64,000 nt of DNA, from positions 1 to 64,000 of the forward strand of contig CAZPHC010000033.1 of NCBI GenBank assembly GCA_964586155.1, written 5' to 3'. Each line of letters begins with the position of its first letter. The stretch's first letter is position 1. Both the position numbers and the translations under genes were made by a program. The DNA comes from SXNM01 sp964586155. Lineage in GTDB: Bacteria; Myxococcota_A; UBA9042. The notes under the pieces are model-generated. The model was not told the DNA's origin and did no database searches. It saw nothing but the letters and a program-made list of their open reading frames with translations. Below are positions 28,601 through 34,942 of the stretch, piece by piece.

Positions 28601-31558
28601 GATCGCGCGTTCTTCTTGATGGCGATCGCCGAGGGCGCCGTCGGCCAGGTCGGCGCGCGCGTCCAGGGCATGAACGACCGCACCAGCGTCGAGGTCGGCT
28701 CGGCGCTGCTGCACGGCCGCGGCGCCGTCTACCTCAAGGGCCGAATCCAGGGCAAATACCTGGGCTTCGACAAGATCCGCTACACCGCCCACGCTGACAC
28801 CTCGCGCCGCAGCGCGCAGCAGGCGTTCCAGAGCAACCTCTTCGATCCCGAGCGCTACTACCCGGTCTACGGCGACGGCAGCGTCGACGTGCAGGACGTC
28901 CAGTCGCGCGGACCGCTCTACGTCATGCTCGAGGCCGACCGCTCCAAGTTCACGGTCGGCAACTTCCGCAGCGGCGTCGACGGCTGGGAGCTCGTCCGCT
29001 ACGACCGGCCGATGTACGGCGCGATGCTCGACATGCAGCGCGTCTTCGGCGGCGACTTCGACACGCGGGTCAAGGTCTTCGGCGCCCAGGAAGATCGCAG
29101 CCTGAGCCGGCGCACCGACATGATGCGCGGCACCGGCGGCTCGCTCTTCTACCTCTCGGCGCGCGAGCTGCTCGAGGGCACCGAGCAGGTCTGGGTCGTG
29201 GTCCGCGATCGCGACAACGGCATCGAGCTCGGCCGCTTCGCCATGGCCCGCAACGTCGACTACACCGTCGACTACCGCGAGGGCCGCCTGGTGTTCAAGG
29301 CGCCGGTCAGCAGCGCCGTCGACGCCTTCTTCGCCGTCGGCCAGAACGGCATGGCCGGCCAGCACCTGAGTTGGAACGGCCATCCGGTCTTCGTGCTCGC
29401 CACCTACGAGGCGCGCGCCGCGGACGCGGTCGGCGGCAGCAACGTCGGTGTCACGGCCGAAGAGCGCGTCCTGGGCGGCAAGGTCCGCGTCGGCGCGAGC
29501 TACGTCCACGAGGCGCGCGACGGCCAGACCAGCGCCGCCTACCAGCTCGCCGGCGGCCACGTCGAGGCGCGCATCGGCGACGCCTCCAAGGCCCGAGCCG
29601 AGGTCGCCTGGTCGAGCTCGCGCGACAGCCTGGTCTCGGTCAGCGACGACGGCGGCCTGACCTTCGGTCGCCAGCGCGACGCCTCGGCGGTCGCCACCGG
29701 CTCCGAGGTCTCGGGCATGGCGCTGTCGCTGGTGGTCGAGGCCGACCTCGCCGACGTCGGCAAGCTGCTCGGCGTCAACCTGACGGCCTCGACGCTCAAC
29801 GGCGCCGGCGCCGGCTTCGATGGCGTCGATCCGGGCCGCTTGGGCGCGACGCCGCCGAGCAAGGACGGCAAGGACGGCAAAGACGGCAAGGACGCCAGCG
29901 ACGCCGCCAAGGCCTCGCTCGGCCACATCCGCGCCCACTACCGCTGGGTGCAGCAGGGCTTCCACAGCAACGGCGTGCTCACCGAGCAGGGCCAGCAGAA
30001 GGTCGGCCTCGACGCCCGCTTCGCGATCCGCGCCGACAACGCGCTCTCGCTGCGCTACGACGGCGTGATCACGGGTTCGCGGCGCGATCCCTTCGCCAGC
30101 CTGGGCCTCGGCCCGCAGCCGAGCACGGCGAACGCCGCGGGCCTGGCCAGCCAATGGGGCAGCGGCGCGGCGGCGACGTCCGGCAGCTTCAGCCCCTACG
30201 GCCGGCACATGGTCACGCTGCAGGACCTGCATCGCCTGTCGCCGGCCTGGTCGCTGCTCTCGTCGGCCGCGTACGTCGGCGCCGACGACGCCCAGGGCAC
30301 GCAGCGCCACAGCGTCACGTTGGCCGAAGGCGCCGCCTGGCGTGCGTCCTCGCGCCTGACGCTGCGCGGCGAGCAGCAGCTGATCTTGGGCGGCGATCCG
30401 AACCAGCTGCAGACGCGCGGCCTCGATCAGCTGCAGACGGTGATCGGCGGCGAGTGGAAGGTCTTCGACAACCTGAGCCTGACGCTGGCCGAGCGCATCG
30501 GCTGGGGCGGCCAGAACGCGACGATGGCCGGCCTGCGCACCGCGCTGTCGAAGGACACCCAGTTCTACGTGCAGCAGCGGCTCGAAGACAGCTACCAGAC
30601 CGGCAGGCCGATGAGCGCGACCGTGCTCGGCGCCGAGAGCCGCTATGGCGCCGACGGCACCAGCCGCGCCTGGGGCGAGTACCAGGTCGACGCGCTCAAC
30701 GCCGGCCGGATGAACCGCGCCGTCATGGGCATCGGCAAGCGCTTCGTCTTCGCTCCGGGCCTGCACCTCGACACCAGCTACGAGCGCTCGCAGACCTTCT
30801 CGGGCCCGACCGGCGAGACCAGCCGCGACGCCTTCTCGGTCGGCGGCGAGTGGCTGCGCTCGAACCTGTGGAAGCTGACGTCCCGCCAGGAGGTCCGCGT
30901 CGACAGCGGCGATCCGAACTACGGCGGCGTGCGCAAGCTGCAGATCTTGAGCCTCAACGCCCTGCAGGCGCAGGTGACGCCGGAGCTCGTGCTCTTTGGC
31001 CGCGGCAACCTGCTGCGCACCGAGGACCAGACCCGCAACCGCACCGAGGCCGAGACGGTCCAGACCACCGCCGGCTGGGCCTACCGCCCGCTGCACAGCG
31101 ATTGGTTCCAGCTGCTCGGCCGCTACACCTACCTGCGCGAGCAGCGGCCCTCGGCGCTGGACGCCGGCCTCAGCGAGCGCGCGCGCAAGCACATCGTCGC
31201 GCTCGAGCCGATCGTCGAGACGCCCTGGGGCGTGCAATGGGCGCACAAGATCGCGTTCCGTCGCGCCGACGAGGCGCTGGCGGACGGCCCGTCGCTGCGC
31301 AGCGACACCTGGCTCGGCATCAGCCGCCTCGGCTACCACCTGACCGATCGCCTCGACGTCGCCGGCGAGTACCGCGTGCTCGTGACGACGGCGAGCTCGG
31401 CGTGGCAGCACGGCGCCCTGGTCGAGGCCGCATGGATCTTCGCCAAGGCCATGCGCGTCGGCGCCGGCTGGAACTTCTCGCGCTTCCAAGAAACGGCGAC
31501 TGGCGACTTCGTCCGCGACAACGGCGGCTTCTTCTTGCGCGTGATCGGCATGTACTGA
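16667..31558 (+). CDS. Giant DUF11-repeat surface protein with C-terminal outer-membrane barrel
   Basis: About 4,963 aa from TTG 16667 (in-frame ATG 16640 and GTG 16616 are alternatives). Order: signal peptide with cleavage near PRAEA; a Cys-containing N-terminal domain to about 390; about 17 DUF11-type Ig-like repeats (about 393-2,700), each opening with a motif like DLNGGxVxPGDxLRYTIxxxNxG; an SdrD B-like domain (about 2,703; GYVFEDGDSQDGVFGSDD); a carboxypeptidase-regulatory-like domain (about 2,798); one more DUF11-like unit (about 2,941); a second Asp-rich B-like domain (about 3,101; FCDDDGDGWQSNGEAGVYG); a Pro/Ala/Glu linker (about 3,431-3,498); an OmpA-like segment (about 3,643-3,744); an Ig-like unit (about 3,904); and a C-terminal barrel (about 3,990-4,963) containing RYYPVYGDGS and ending in aromatic Y. 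I recall this order from large gammaproteobacterial DUF11/OmpA-type surface proteins. It should protrude a long stalk from the cell, probably for adhesion. Confidence 0.9.
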   Translation: MQRSRRRPSELLVATVTLTLLALVSALAPRAEAVVVGSYPTQPKAWKVRGRAVQLGASLVTNTSDKRFNDKLKPSSSDKVQANETMPSDAVIVGAYLFWGGSAPGTSFNPQVDTTASFTVADGFNVTLTADSCDTRTIGPQGGFDPGAHFYCRKDVTSLIAAHPGTSSYNGTYEVGGVDARVAAISNTCNGSKPNPICTQPETTCCAPEDPFCQSRHASWSLVIVYDTKNSETVQRDIFLYDGFVLLDENDTSAGQLKVGVQGFFFGDPSQAQLSYYAMEGDYQLGNPYQDPPGGCDSAPCATCFDFVSFNGVKLTGGAGNNDANNIFNGTPEPSIDLDSFDVSPMLKPQDSTATLLISSGDGDITNNGATSAAGNGELILYGYTLLQIDRFAPILKNPQTVYSVNATEAAPGEELTYTVDLLNIGQLDANPTVLRLDVFPPPGTSYVAGSTTVGSVPVADVGGKSPLQAGLDLGNLTSTTGNAQGRKVSFKVKVLASPPVTDIVSTAIADYTYKGTVQTFNDQIQTNTTTVKITEPKLATPTLTVSPTAVAPGGAVSWTLRLENASPNAVTIEAFEVDLPAEVVFGAVKAPLGVDKSSTTGGANGTGIARVESIALAAGEKVDIVISATVRTVAQLQALGITTLDGHAVLAQAKVLLGGKTLLSDDPNTSGGADPTIFKLSVKADLSASSKEGKDLSSDTPLLAGDTIQFSINIVNQGPGDAIVNLSDVLPAVLEFVSSPEPELQHNAGVLTANNLAVKAGQTRGLLIVARVRADTPAGSKFANVATLAPTDGGAPTLVQTGTFTVTGGPDLSTSLKAVQDLNGGDVEPGDTLRYSIVLTNSGKLQSGAIQLVDPLPAGLTDVSNVTGGGTFDAATKSVLWSLSSLSGNGGKVVVSFDAKVSATIANGTKIENIATATATELAQPVVVSAALQVNAQPVVSVFELSAAAKGGAFVPGAEVTWTLALQNTGKGALLAPTITLPIDPIVKVTSVAGDGGSFVGNSVTWTPGDLIAGLAPQILLVKGTIAGVVNQGTSVTAQATLSAGGLASSLTSDDPTKPGSNDPTVFAIESAPVITMTKALLDLNGGIVQGGDAIRYTITVSNSGNSPASELLVKDVLSPFLTQVNVIGGSFDAATSTASWKPLVPLQPGDPPLQVVVEAVVQASTPSKTSISNVATATFVQTPGSASSNSVSFVVENLPDFGKTTKAASAAIVDAGELVEWTISVENSGNLAGTGVVVSDTVAPDLTDVVAEGGTFVAATGKASWSVGTLAPGAKATLVLRARVKSPGVDGAQICNQAVITANENTTPSLSSAPGGTFDGKPTCFTVRASPKLVFEKRVLADPTGTLLNGSLVKPETALRYELRVRNTGNANAENLRLSDVVPESLVEVVAEASGSFDEGTRTVTWPEIPLLGVGANEVAVVTFRAKVGSALDNGLPIANQAKLEHSGSNGVALLSDDPQTAAPTDPTQITVISNIDFSKATKTFVDDNGGDVRPGDVLTFTIALANDGDAIGKQVVVKDVMDPRFTDIQPLDGGVLNAGTVTWALGEMAPGVAAKVRVKARLIKPLADGTIVSNQAQITASGFVAPVLTDANLGTPEREPTQVPVKAVVDLQGSSWTVLDENGGTVEPGDLLTFTLTLRNVGDALAVATPVQAIWGVGQLGEVTAFDGGVIDGDSAAWTVPLIGISPTGDVKLQLRGRVKDGLQNGTKISVVAVLPGVQPPPEIAVLVQAVPNLTTSVGTVDDESGWLAKIGQAGPGHVLRYEITVKNSGKAAANDLAVQLPLGGAFANLTMVTPGAVNGTAASWTLPSLGAGASASFVVRATLRSDVVDGTAVTPNATLSATDLQPPVTLAMPPVVVLSRPILTLKKVIEDVSGGDLFPGDGVRVLLTAANVGTAPAAPLTLRDDLTSKPLTELQPLAGGVASGQVLTWTIPSLLPGQTVTVSALAKLAKGTPSGGELVNVAEASAAGADTVVSNTATLPVVYPTLSVLAGFVPKTVGAVPAQPGDELELRVEVTADGSRPAKDVQVVVPIDASIFEVLPAPGLTYQAAASVVVFAPGSNAALATIAAGKTATLSIPLRVKATALDGAIASSVATAREGVTALPWTSPAATIAIASVPKLSLRKTVVDLNGGKVKPLDTLRYTLQVQVDGAAAARDVVIRDALPAGLEPVAIGQGGTNVGGELVWTGAEVAGLALLVPGETVTLQVDARVSANHADGDVISNQATGIAKGLVTAVLSDDPTTAAQLDPTSVTVRIASALGASSKIATDLNGPPLLPGDVIRWRMTVVATAAEPLSGARLVDAMPAGTSYMPGSTRLNGVVVPDVGGKAAITSGVAVSSPGAAEGVLLSGAENAAIVEFDSRVSPQSQSGDRIDNLATAIATGVPPTPVGPAGLPVGSGPSLARFVKTAELLDKDGDGLAVDGEEIRYVLRARNDGQAAAQDVVLLDPLPPGVVPVAGSLVLDGKPRTDASDADGAAFVTVDGTTSVRFELGTIEVGALREASFRVRVGSDATILANQAIARAKGVADEPSDADDDQSNGDQPTLVPVKGQAPALAVSKSVSDDDGGKVRPGDALRYTIRLRNNGPKPLTQLSLVDDLPKGLEPKLDDVLLPPGAQFSFTVGEGPGSGRLRVTALAVGDGEEATISFRVGVASNAADGSSICNRAQAVVAPAAGDGTATPWQLDSQVACVTVGAVAGSASARGYVFEDGDSQDGVFGSDDLPFAGWQVVVGPIAGEGPTATAITEANGRFQIPAIAAGGHRVQVLSPSGTVFSSATFEVQAGTTATLALAIKPNGRVYDARTGAPVEGVRAYLFYDDADPIAPGQLVDAATLPKGQQGQRLDSSGAYIFQPPAGRIYRVDVASAGRPVAFPSTQRAPEAGIARVTGSGFVDAAREPQAGAQSPYWLRYTLQGGGKNDEAGSPVPPRRNHIPVDAFSDAIRISLHLSRQAAATGEMVHATITVENRSNVGIVASPLDATGGALLRAALPRGLGLVQGSLAASLTEQGSDKGKRITTAPIEGPIVQIRRIAPDGTPLGLDLPAGSKLVARFAVVVGPDAELGSTTESRAQLFSLSGSALTQQATAKLLVDADPIFDRGTVLARVFCDDDGDGWQSNGEAGVYGARVYADNGHYADSDVHGRLHLVDLEPGNHLFKLDVESLPPGSVPTTDVKRVLWISRGVGLSLRFGVRCALETARPATVRLAEVKSDAKLAERAEGPGVVEVHGVVATMAVWVDGRELPPHRVSAALALPGVEPPTELPPEATAIALDARAPLNVHVRTEGSFDGHEVEVRLLDGGNALGSHVHLERNAGAPPARVTVRLPASSLIAGRRYAVQVRGTTRYGAGASSAWLPFAAAAAADPTPQPWRPALLPERVHVNGTAMELVDGQFSARIERPKDGRVLVGLRDARGASRDAYMTLGTSLRSDRVPAPDAGPTAPAAQAVAAIVVPPAPTPAPAARPEPEPAPAPAARPEPEPAPAPRPAPATTPRPAAVRAPVDAPINFEDTTGVRIGGVMLQPAKGAIGVRAPAATLPLVDGRLVAEPVLSVTGVPDAAVEAAVVLMDRDGRVLVRGPVDVPLPATFVWSAPTTAKLAPGRYGIAVEVLVRDQGGLIGWRSPPRTLDLTEDGTALVPDGAPERVVRAEIFGQDGSVNDSLFDWLRRTADKVAGDDLILVSLHAGGPSAQKRTEAAKGAVRDALRKAGVAADRLVVVAAGASMPDTDPEGWRLGADRVEVRRRSRRYAATGDDVATPYVAAQGLWVDGVAVVGVDGHPPRSVKVRSGEPTLVELQMEDGSGALWKRVFVQPPGASAAAATPTPPSEPRGSASHALGEQVLDTLRSELDAPATATPAPAPGTKDGAQPAGPSTPPAAAGSGDPATAAGQGREVPLAEAGEVGAAALAVRLPRDGAELGSERVAITGQAAPGSKVTINGSEVQLDAKGGFSRLLDLPVGPSKVVIAATDAAGHQSSVERSYTVRDRAFFLMAIAEGAVGQVGARVQGMNDRTSVEVGSALLHGRGAVYLKGRIQGKYLGFDKIRYTAHADTSRRSAQQAFQSNLFDPERYYPVYGDGSVDVQDVQSRGPLYVMLEADRSKFTVGNFRSGVDGWELVRYDRPMYGAMLDMQRVFGGDFDTRVKVFGAQEDRSLSRRTDMMRGTGGSLFYLSARELLEGTEQVWVVVRDRDNGIELGRFAMARNVDYTVDYREGRLVFKAPVSSAVDAFFAVGQNGMAGQHLSWNGHPVFVLATYEARAADAVGGSNVGVTAEERVLGGKVRVGASYVHEARDGQTSAAYQLAGGHVEARIGDASKARAEVAWSSSRDSLVSVSDDGGLTFGRQRDASAVATGSEVSGMALSLVVEADLADVGKLLGVNLTASTLNGAGAGFDGVDPGRLGATPPSKDGKDGKDGKDASDAAKASLGHIRAHYRWVQQGFHSNGVLTEQGQQKVGLDARFAIRADNALSLRYDGVITGSRRDPFASLGLGPQPSTANAAGLASQWGSGAAATSGSFSPYGRHMVTLQDLHRLSPAWSLLSSAAYVGADDAQGTQRHSVTLAEGAAWRASSRLTLRGEQQLILGGDPNQLQTRGLDQLQTVIGGEWKVFDNLSLTLAERIGWGGQNATMAGLRTALSKDTQFYVQQRLEDSYQTGRPMSATVLGAESRYGADGTSRAWGEYQVDALNAGRMNRAVMGIGKRFVFAPGLHLDTSYERSQTFSGPTGETSRDAFSVGGEWLRSNLWKLTSRQEVRVDSGDPNYGGVRKLQILSLNALQAQVTPELVLFGRGNLLRTEDQTRNRTEAETVQTTAGWAYRPLHSDWFQLLGRYTYLREQRPSALDAGLSERARKHIVALEPIVETPWGVQWAHKIAFRRADEALADGPSLRSDTWLGISRLGYHLTDRLDVAGEYRVLVTTASSAWQHGALVEAAWIFAKAMRVGAGWNFSRFQETATGDFVRDNGGFFLRVIGMY
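27030..27101 (+). repeat. Perfect 2 x 36-bp direct repeat in the Pro/Ala/Glu linker
   Basis: Two identical 36-bp units (27030-27065 and 27066-27101), followed by the start of a third, encode PAPAARPEPEPA-type linker residues of the giant surface protein. Perfect identity implies a recent duplication. Confidence 0.85.
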
Positions 31559-31593
31559 CCTCGACCCGGCACCACCCGACGCGCGCGTGCGCT

Positions 31594-31622
31594 TTGACAG
31601 ACGCGCAGCAACATCGGATGAT
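31594..31622 (+). promoter_or_regulatory. Candidate sigma70-type promoter TTGACA-17-GATGAT
   Basis: A consensus -35 TTGACA at 31594-31599 and GATGAT at 31617-31622 with a 17-bp spacer lie just after the giant gene and about 36 bp before the small lipoprotein ATG at 31658. The -10 is a 4/6 match. Confidence 0.45.
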
Positions 31623-31657
31623 CCCGGCCTTGAGTTTGGACGGAGCGGAGGATTCTC

Positions 31658-32020
31658 ATGGCGACCCCACACAACAGCAGCACACCTTGGCGCGGCGTCG
31701 GGCTGATCCTGGTCGCGTGTGCGCTGCCGATGGTGGTCGGCTGCGAGTCCCAGCCCGTCTACGCCGAGTGCAAGCTGGACAACGAGGTGCTCGAGAAGGG
31801 CGTCTGCACCGGCAACACCAAGACCAACACCGGCAACACCAGCTGCGTCGTGACCAAGCACCCCAATTGCACCGACGGCGTCTGCCTGAGCTACTTCGGC
31901 ACCCAGAGCGTCTGCACCATGCCCTGCACCCCGGGCCAGACCGTCTGCCCGGAGGGCGGCTTCTGCTGGACGTTCGCCGAGGGCGAGAACTACTGCGTCC
32001 CCGCTGACCGCAAGCAGTAG
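31658..32020 (+). CDS. Small cysteine-rich lipoprotein
   Basis: 120 aa. Signal peptide with lipobox MVVGC (Cys about 29). The mature 90 residues contain ten further cysteines (for example ECKLDNEVLEKGVC, TSCVVTKHPNCTDGVC, CTMPCTPGQTVC, GGFCWTF, ENYC), spaced like a small disulfide-knotted domain similar to the CxxDxDC-type modules of myxobacterial lipoproteins. GGAGG lies about ten bases before the ATG. It follows the giant surface gene after 99 bp on the same strand, with its own candidate promoter. No function can be assigned. Confidence 0.8.
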   Translation: MATPHNSSTPWRGVGLILVACALPMVVGCESQPVYAECKLDNEVLEKGVCTGNTKTNTGNTSCVVTKHPNCTDGVCLSYFGTQSVCTMPCTPGQTVCPEGGFCWTFAEGENYCVPADRKQ

Positions 32021-32160
32021 CCGTCGCGGCGCGGCGTCGTCCGCCACATCCTCACAACTTGCGCGTGCAACCATTGCGCGACTGGCGCGTCGGAATACTT
32101 TGCCGATGTCGCGCGTTGCTGACTGTGGTGGACTGTAGGCGCAGCGGCGAGGAGTGGGAC

Positions 32161-33726
32161 ATGCAGCAGGCAGCCAAACGCCCGGACTGCACGCGCTCGA
32201 AGCTGGCCGGTGTGCTGACGACGCTCACCTTGGCGCTGGCCTTCGCGCTCAGCTGGCCGGAGTCCGAATCGACCGCCGCGCCGCGTCGGGTGCCGGCCCG
32301 GGCCGACGCCGCAGCGAGCGACGCCGCCCGGGCGACCAAGGTCGAACGCGCCAGCGCCCGAGACACCATCCCCGAGCGGCTGTGGTCCGAAGCGCAGCCC
32401 GCCGAGACGGGCCTCAACGCCGACACACCGGTGACCATGGGCGCGTTCTCGCGCCTGGCCAAGGTCCTGTCGCCGGCGGTGGTCAACGTCGCGGTCACGC
32501 GGATGCGCCACGACAGCGTCCTGCCGCCCGAGTCGAACGGCGGCCCGGTCTCGACTGGCGCCGGCACCGGCTTCTTCATCCACGAGGACGGCTGGATCTT
32601 GACCAACCACCACGTCGTCGAGGACGCCGTTCGCATCACCGTGCGCACGGCCGACGACCGCACCTTCGAGGCCCGCATCGCCGGCGCCGACCCGTCGACC
32701 GACCTGGCGCTGCTCAAGGTCACAGACGGCGGGCCCTTCCCGATCGCGCCGCTCGGCGACTCCGACGGCCTCGAGATCGGCGAGTGGGTCGTGGCCATCG
32801 GCAACCCCTACGGCCTCGGCCATACCGTCACCGCGGGCATCGTCTCGGCCAAGGGCCGCTCGACGATCCAGCCCGGCCAGACGCGCTACGCGAGCTATAT
32901 CCAGACCGACGCCAGCATCAACCCGGGCAACTCCGGCGGGCCGCTGGTGAACATCCACGGCCAGGTCGTCGGCATCAACGCGGCGGTGCTCGGCAAGGGC
33001 CAGGGCATCGGTTTCGCCATCCCCTCGAGCATGGCCAAGAAGCTGGCACCGCAGCTGGCGCGCGGCCGGATCGAGCGCTCGTGGTTCGGCATCTCGGTCG
33101 GCGAGGTCACGCCGCAGGTGGCGCGGGCGCTACGCCTCGACCGCGCCGCGGGGGCGCTGGTGCGCGAGGTCGTCGGCGGCAGCCCCGCAGACAAGGCGCA
33201 GATCCGCGCCGGCGACGTGATCTTGCGCTTCGACGAGCACGAGATCCGCAACGCCAACGACCTGCCCTGGTTGGCGGCGTCGTCGGGCACGGGCTCGAAG
33301 ATCCGCGTCGAGGGCGTGCGCGACGGCAGCCCCTTCGCCGTCAACGTGACCTTGGTGCCGATGCCCAAGCAGTTCGGCGGCCAGGCCGAGCCCGAGCCGA
33401 GCCCGAGCCGCTCCAGCGCCAACGCCACCGACGTCGACGTCCCCGGCCTCGGCATGCGCGTCACCTCGCTGACGCAGGCGCTGCAGAAGCGCTACGCGCT
33501 GCAGGCCACCAGCGGCGCGCTGATCGTGCACGTCGACGCCGGCGGCCCGGCCGACCTCGCGGGCATGCGCGTCGGCGACGTCGTCATGCAAGCAGAGCGG
33601 CGCGCCATCCGCACCGCCGCCGATCTGATCGGTGCCTCCAGCTGGTTCCAGGACGCCGACGTCGTGCCGCTCTCGGTCGCGCGCGGCCGCCAGATGCTCT
33701 TCGTCACGCCGAAAAAGGGTCGCTAG
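32161..33726 (+). CDS. HtrA/DegP-type serine protease with two PDZ domains
   Basis: 521 aa periplasmic trypsin-like protease and chaperone for misfolded envelope proteins. A signal-anchor-like hydrophobic segment occupies about residues 18-32. The protease domain has the full triad: H151 in TNHHVV, D181 in DPSTDLALLK and S258 in GNSGGPLVN. PDZ1 lies at about 300-395 (GALVREVVGGSPADKAQIRAGDVI) and PDZ2 at about 425-515 (GALIVHVDAGGPADLAGMRVGDVV), separated by a Pro/Ser/Glu linker. The ATG at 32161 is chosen over upstream in-frame starts because AGGAG lies at 32150-32154 and the signal segment follows. The 3' end overlaps the convergent LuxC-like gene by 23 bp. DegP, DegQ or MucD subtype cannot be decided by eye. 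Confidence 0.94.
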   Translation: MQQAAKRPDCTRSKLAGVLTTLTLALAFALSWPESESTAAPRRVPARADAAASDAARATKVERASARDTIPERLWSEAQPAETGLNADTPVTMGAFSRLAKVLSPAVVNVAVTRMRHDSVLPPESNGGPVSTGAGTGFFIHEDGWILTNHHVVEDAVRITVRTADDRTFEARIAGADPSTDLALLKVTDGGPFPIAPLGDSDGLEIGEWVVAIGNPYGLGHTVTAGIVSAKGRSTIQPGQTRYASYIQTDASINPGNSGGPLVNIHGQVVGINAAVLGKGQGIGFAIPSSMAKKLAPQLARGRIERSWFGISVGEVTPQVARALRLDRAAGALVREVVGGSPADKAQIRAGDVILRFDEHEIRNANDLPWLAASSGTGSKIRVEGVRDGSPFAVNVTLVPMPKQFGGQAEPEPSPSRSSANATDVDVPGLGMRVTSLTQALQKRYALQATSGALIVHVDAGGPADLAGMRVGDVVMQAERRAIRTAADLIGASSWFQDADVVPLSVARGRQMLFVTPKKGR

Positions 33727-34942
33727 CGCCAGCGAGCAAGCCGGCCCCGGCCTCGACGCCGTCGTGACGGTGCCAAGGCGGCGCCTGCAGCGCCGCCGGC
33801 GCGCACACCCGCCAGAAGCCCGCCTCGGCCGCGGCAAGCCCGAGCGTCTCGCCCTCGACCGCGACGGTCGCCAGCGCCGCCAGGTGCCCGGCCAGCGGCG
33901 CCACCAGCAGATCCAGCGGCACCCGCGGATCCACGGCGATGACGCGCAACAGGCGGCCGCCCGGGCCGAGATCGCGGGCCCCCAGCGAACGACGCGCGGT
34001 CCCGACGGCGGTGATCGCCCACGGCGTGGCTGCGTCCGGGCCCTGCTCGGCGATCACGCCGCCGGCCATCGCCGCTTCGAGGCGATCATCCTCGAGGGCG
34101 AGCGCGCGCGCCGCGACGAGGTCCATCGCCAGGGCCCCCGCCGGGAAGCGGGTCGCCATCGCGTCGGCCCGCAACGCCAGCGCCTGCGCGATCACCCTGG
34201 CCTGCGCCGGCGGCCCCGGCACCAGCAGCGCGCGCAGCGAGAGGCAGCCGCGGCCATCGGCGAGCAGCGCCGCTTCGAGCACGTCGTCGAGCCAGGCGTC
34301 TCGCTGCGTCGGGATCGCACGCGCGAAACCATCAGGGTCGAGCCAGCCGAGCGAGAGCTTCTCGCCGTGGCGACGCACCGGCCCCTGGCAGCCGAGCGAA
34401 CGGGCCAGGCCGGCGACGGCGTCGGTCGCGGCGTCGCTGCCGAAGACGACGACGGCGCTGCAGCCGTGCAGCAGGCGGCGCCAACCGTCGAGATCGTCGC
34501 GTCGGCACGGCGCGATCGTGACGCGCTGCGCCAGCGTCGGCGCGAGCGCCGCCAGCCAGTCGACCAACGCGGCCGGCGCGTCGGGGTCGCCCGAAGCGGG
34601 CCGGATCCGGACCGCCAGCCCGAGCGCGAGCAGCTCGATCGCCGCCGTCCAGGTCGCGACCGGCATGTTGCCTGCGGCGATCAACGCCACCGTCCCCGAG
34701 GGCAGCCCGCGATCACGGCGCAGGGCTGCGAGGCGTAACGCCCAGGCGGCAGCGTCGAAGCCGGTCGGCCACAGCGCCAGCAGCCGCTCGACGCTGCGCT
34801 GCTCGATGCCCGAGGTGCGCGCCAGCCGCGCCGCAACCTTGGCGCGCGTCGCGGTGTCGCGGATGACGGCGTCGGCGAAGCCCGCGATCTGCGGCAGCAG
34901 GTGCTCGGGCGGGTCGCTCGGATCGGCGGGGTCGGCGCTCAT
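33704..34942 (-). CDS. LuxC-like acyl-CoA reductase / aldehyde dehydrogenase family protein
   Basis: 412 aa. The central part reads like the LuxC/acyl-CoA reductase branch of the aldehyde dehydrogenase superfamily: SGTVALIAAGNMPVATWTAAIELLALG (cofactor-binding region), CSAVVVFGSDAATDAVAG, GPVRRHGEKLSLGWL, and DGRGCLSLRALLV with a candidate catalytic Cys at residue 233. LuxC reduces activated fatty acids to aldehydes with NADPH. No luxD, luxE or luciferase gene is nearby, so bioluminescence is not implied; an isolated copy may serve wax or lipid aldehyde formation or an amino-acid-derived substrate. ATG 34942 is used; upstream in-frame extension runs into the tRNA genes and is not credible. 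The 3' end overlaps htrA convergently by 23 bp. Confidence 0.78.
   Translation of the reverse strand: MSADPADPSDPPEHLLPQIAGFADAVIRDTATRAKVAARLARTSGIEQRSVERLLALWPTGFDAAAWALRLAALRRDRGLPSGTVALIAAGNMPVATWTAAIELLALGLAVRIRPASGDPDAPAALVDWLAALAPTLAQRVTIAPCRRDDLDGWRRLLHGCSAVVVFGSDAATDAVAGLARSLGCQGPVRRHGEKLSLGWLDPDGFARAIPTQRDAWLDDVLEAALLADGRGCLSLRALLVPGPPAQARVIAQALALRADAMATRFPAGALAMDLVAARALALEDDRLEAAMAGGVIAEQGPDAATPWAITAVGTARRSLGARDLGPGGRLLRVIAVDPRVPLDLLVAPLAGHLAALATVAVEGETLGLAAAEAGFWRVCAPAALQAPPWHRHDGVEAGAGLLAGASDPFSA

Noticed and set aside
16427..32074. A 5,215-codon open frame on the minus strand opposite the giant gene
   Set aside because: It is the mirror of strong GC-rich codon bias in the sense gene: translation is Arg/Ala/Gly/Asp/Val-rich with no domain, and it spans the ends of neighbouring genes. 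The sense frame has clear domains and a ribosome site.
33704..34942. A bioluminescence operon
   Set aside because: Only a LuxC-like gene is present; no luxA, luxB, luxD or luxE candidates are nearby.
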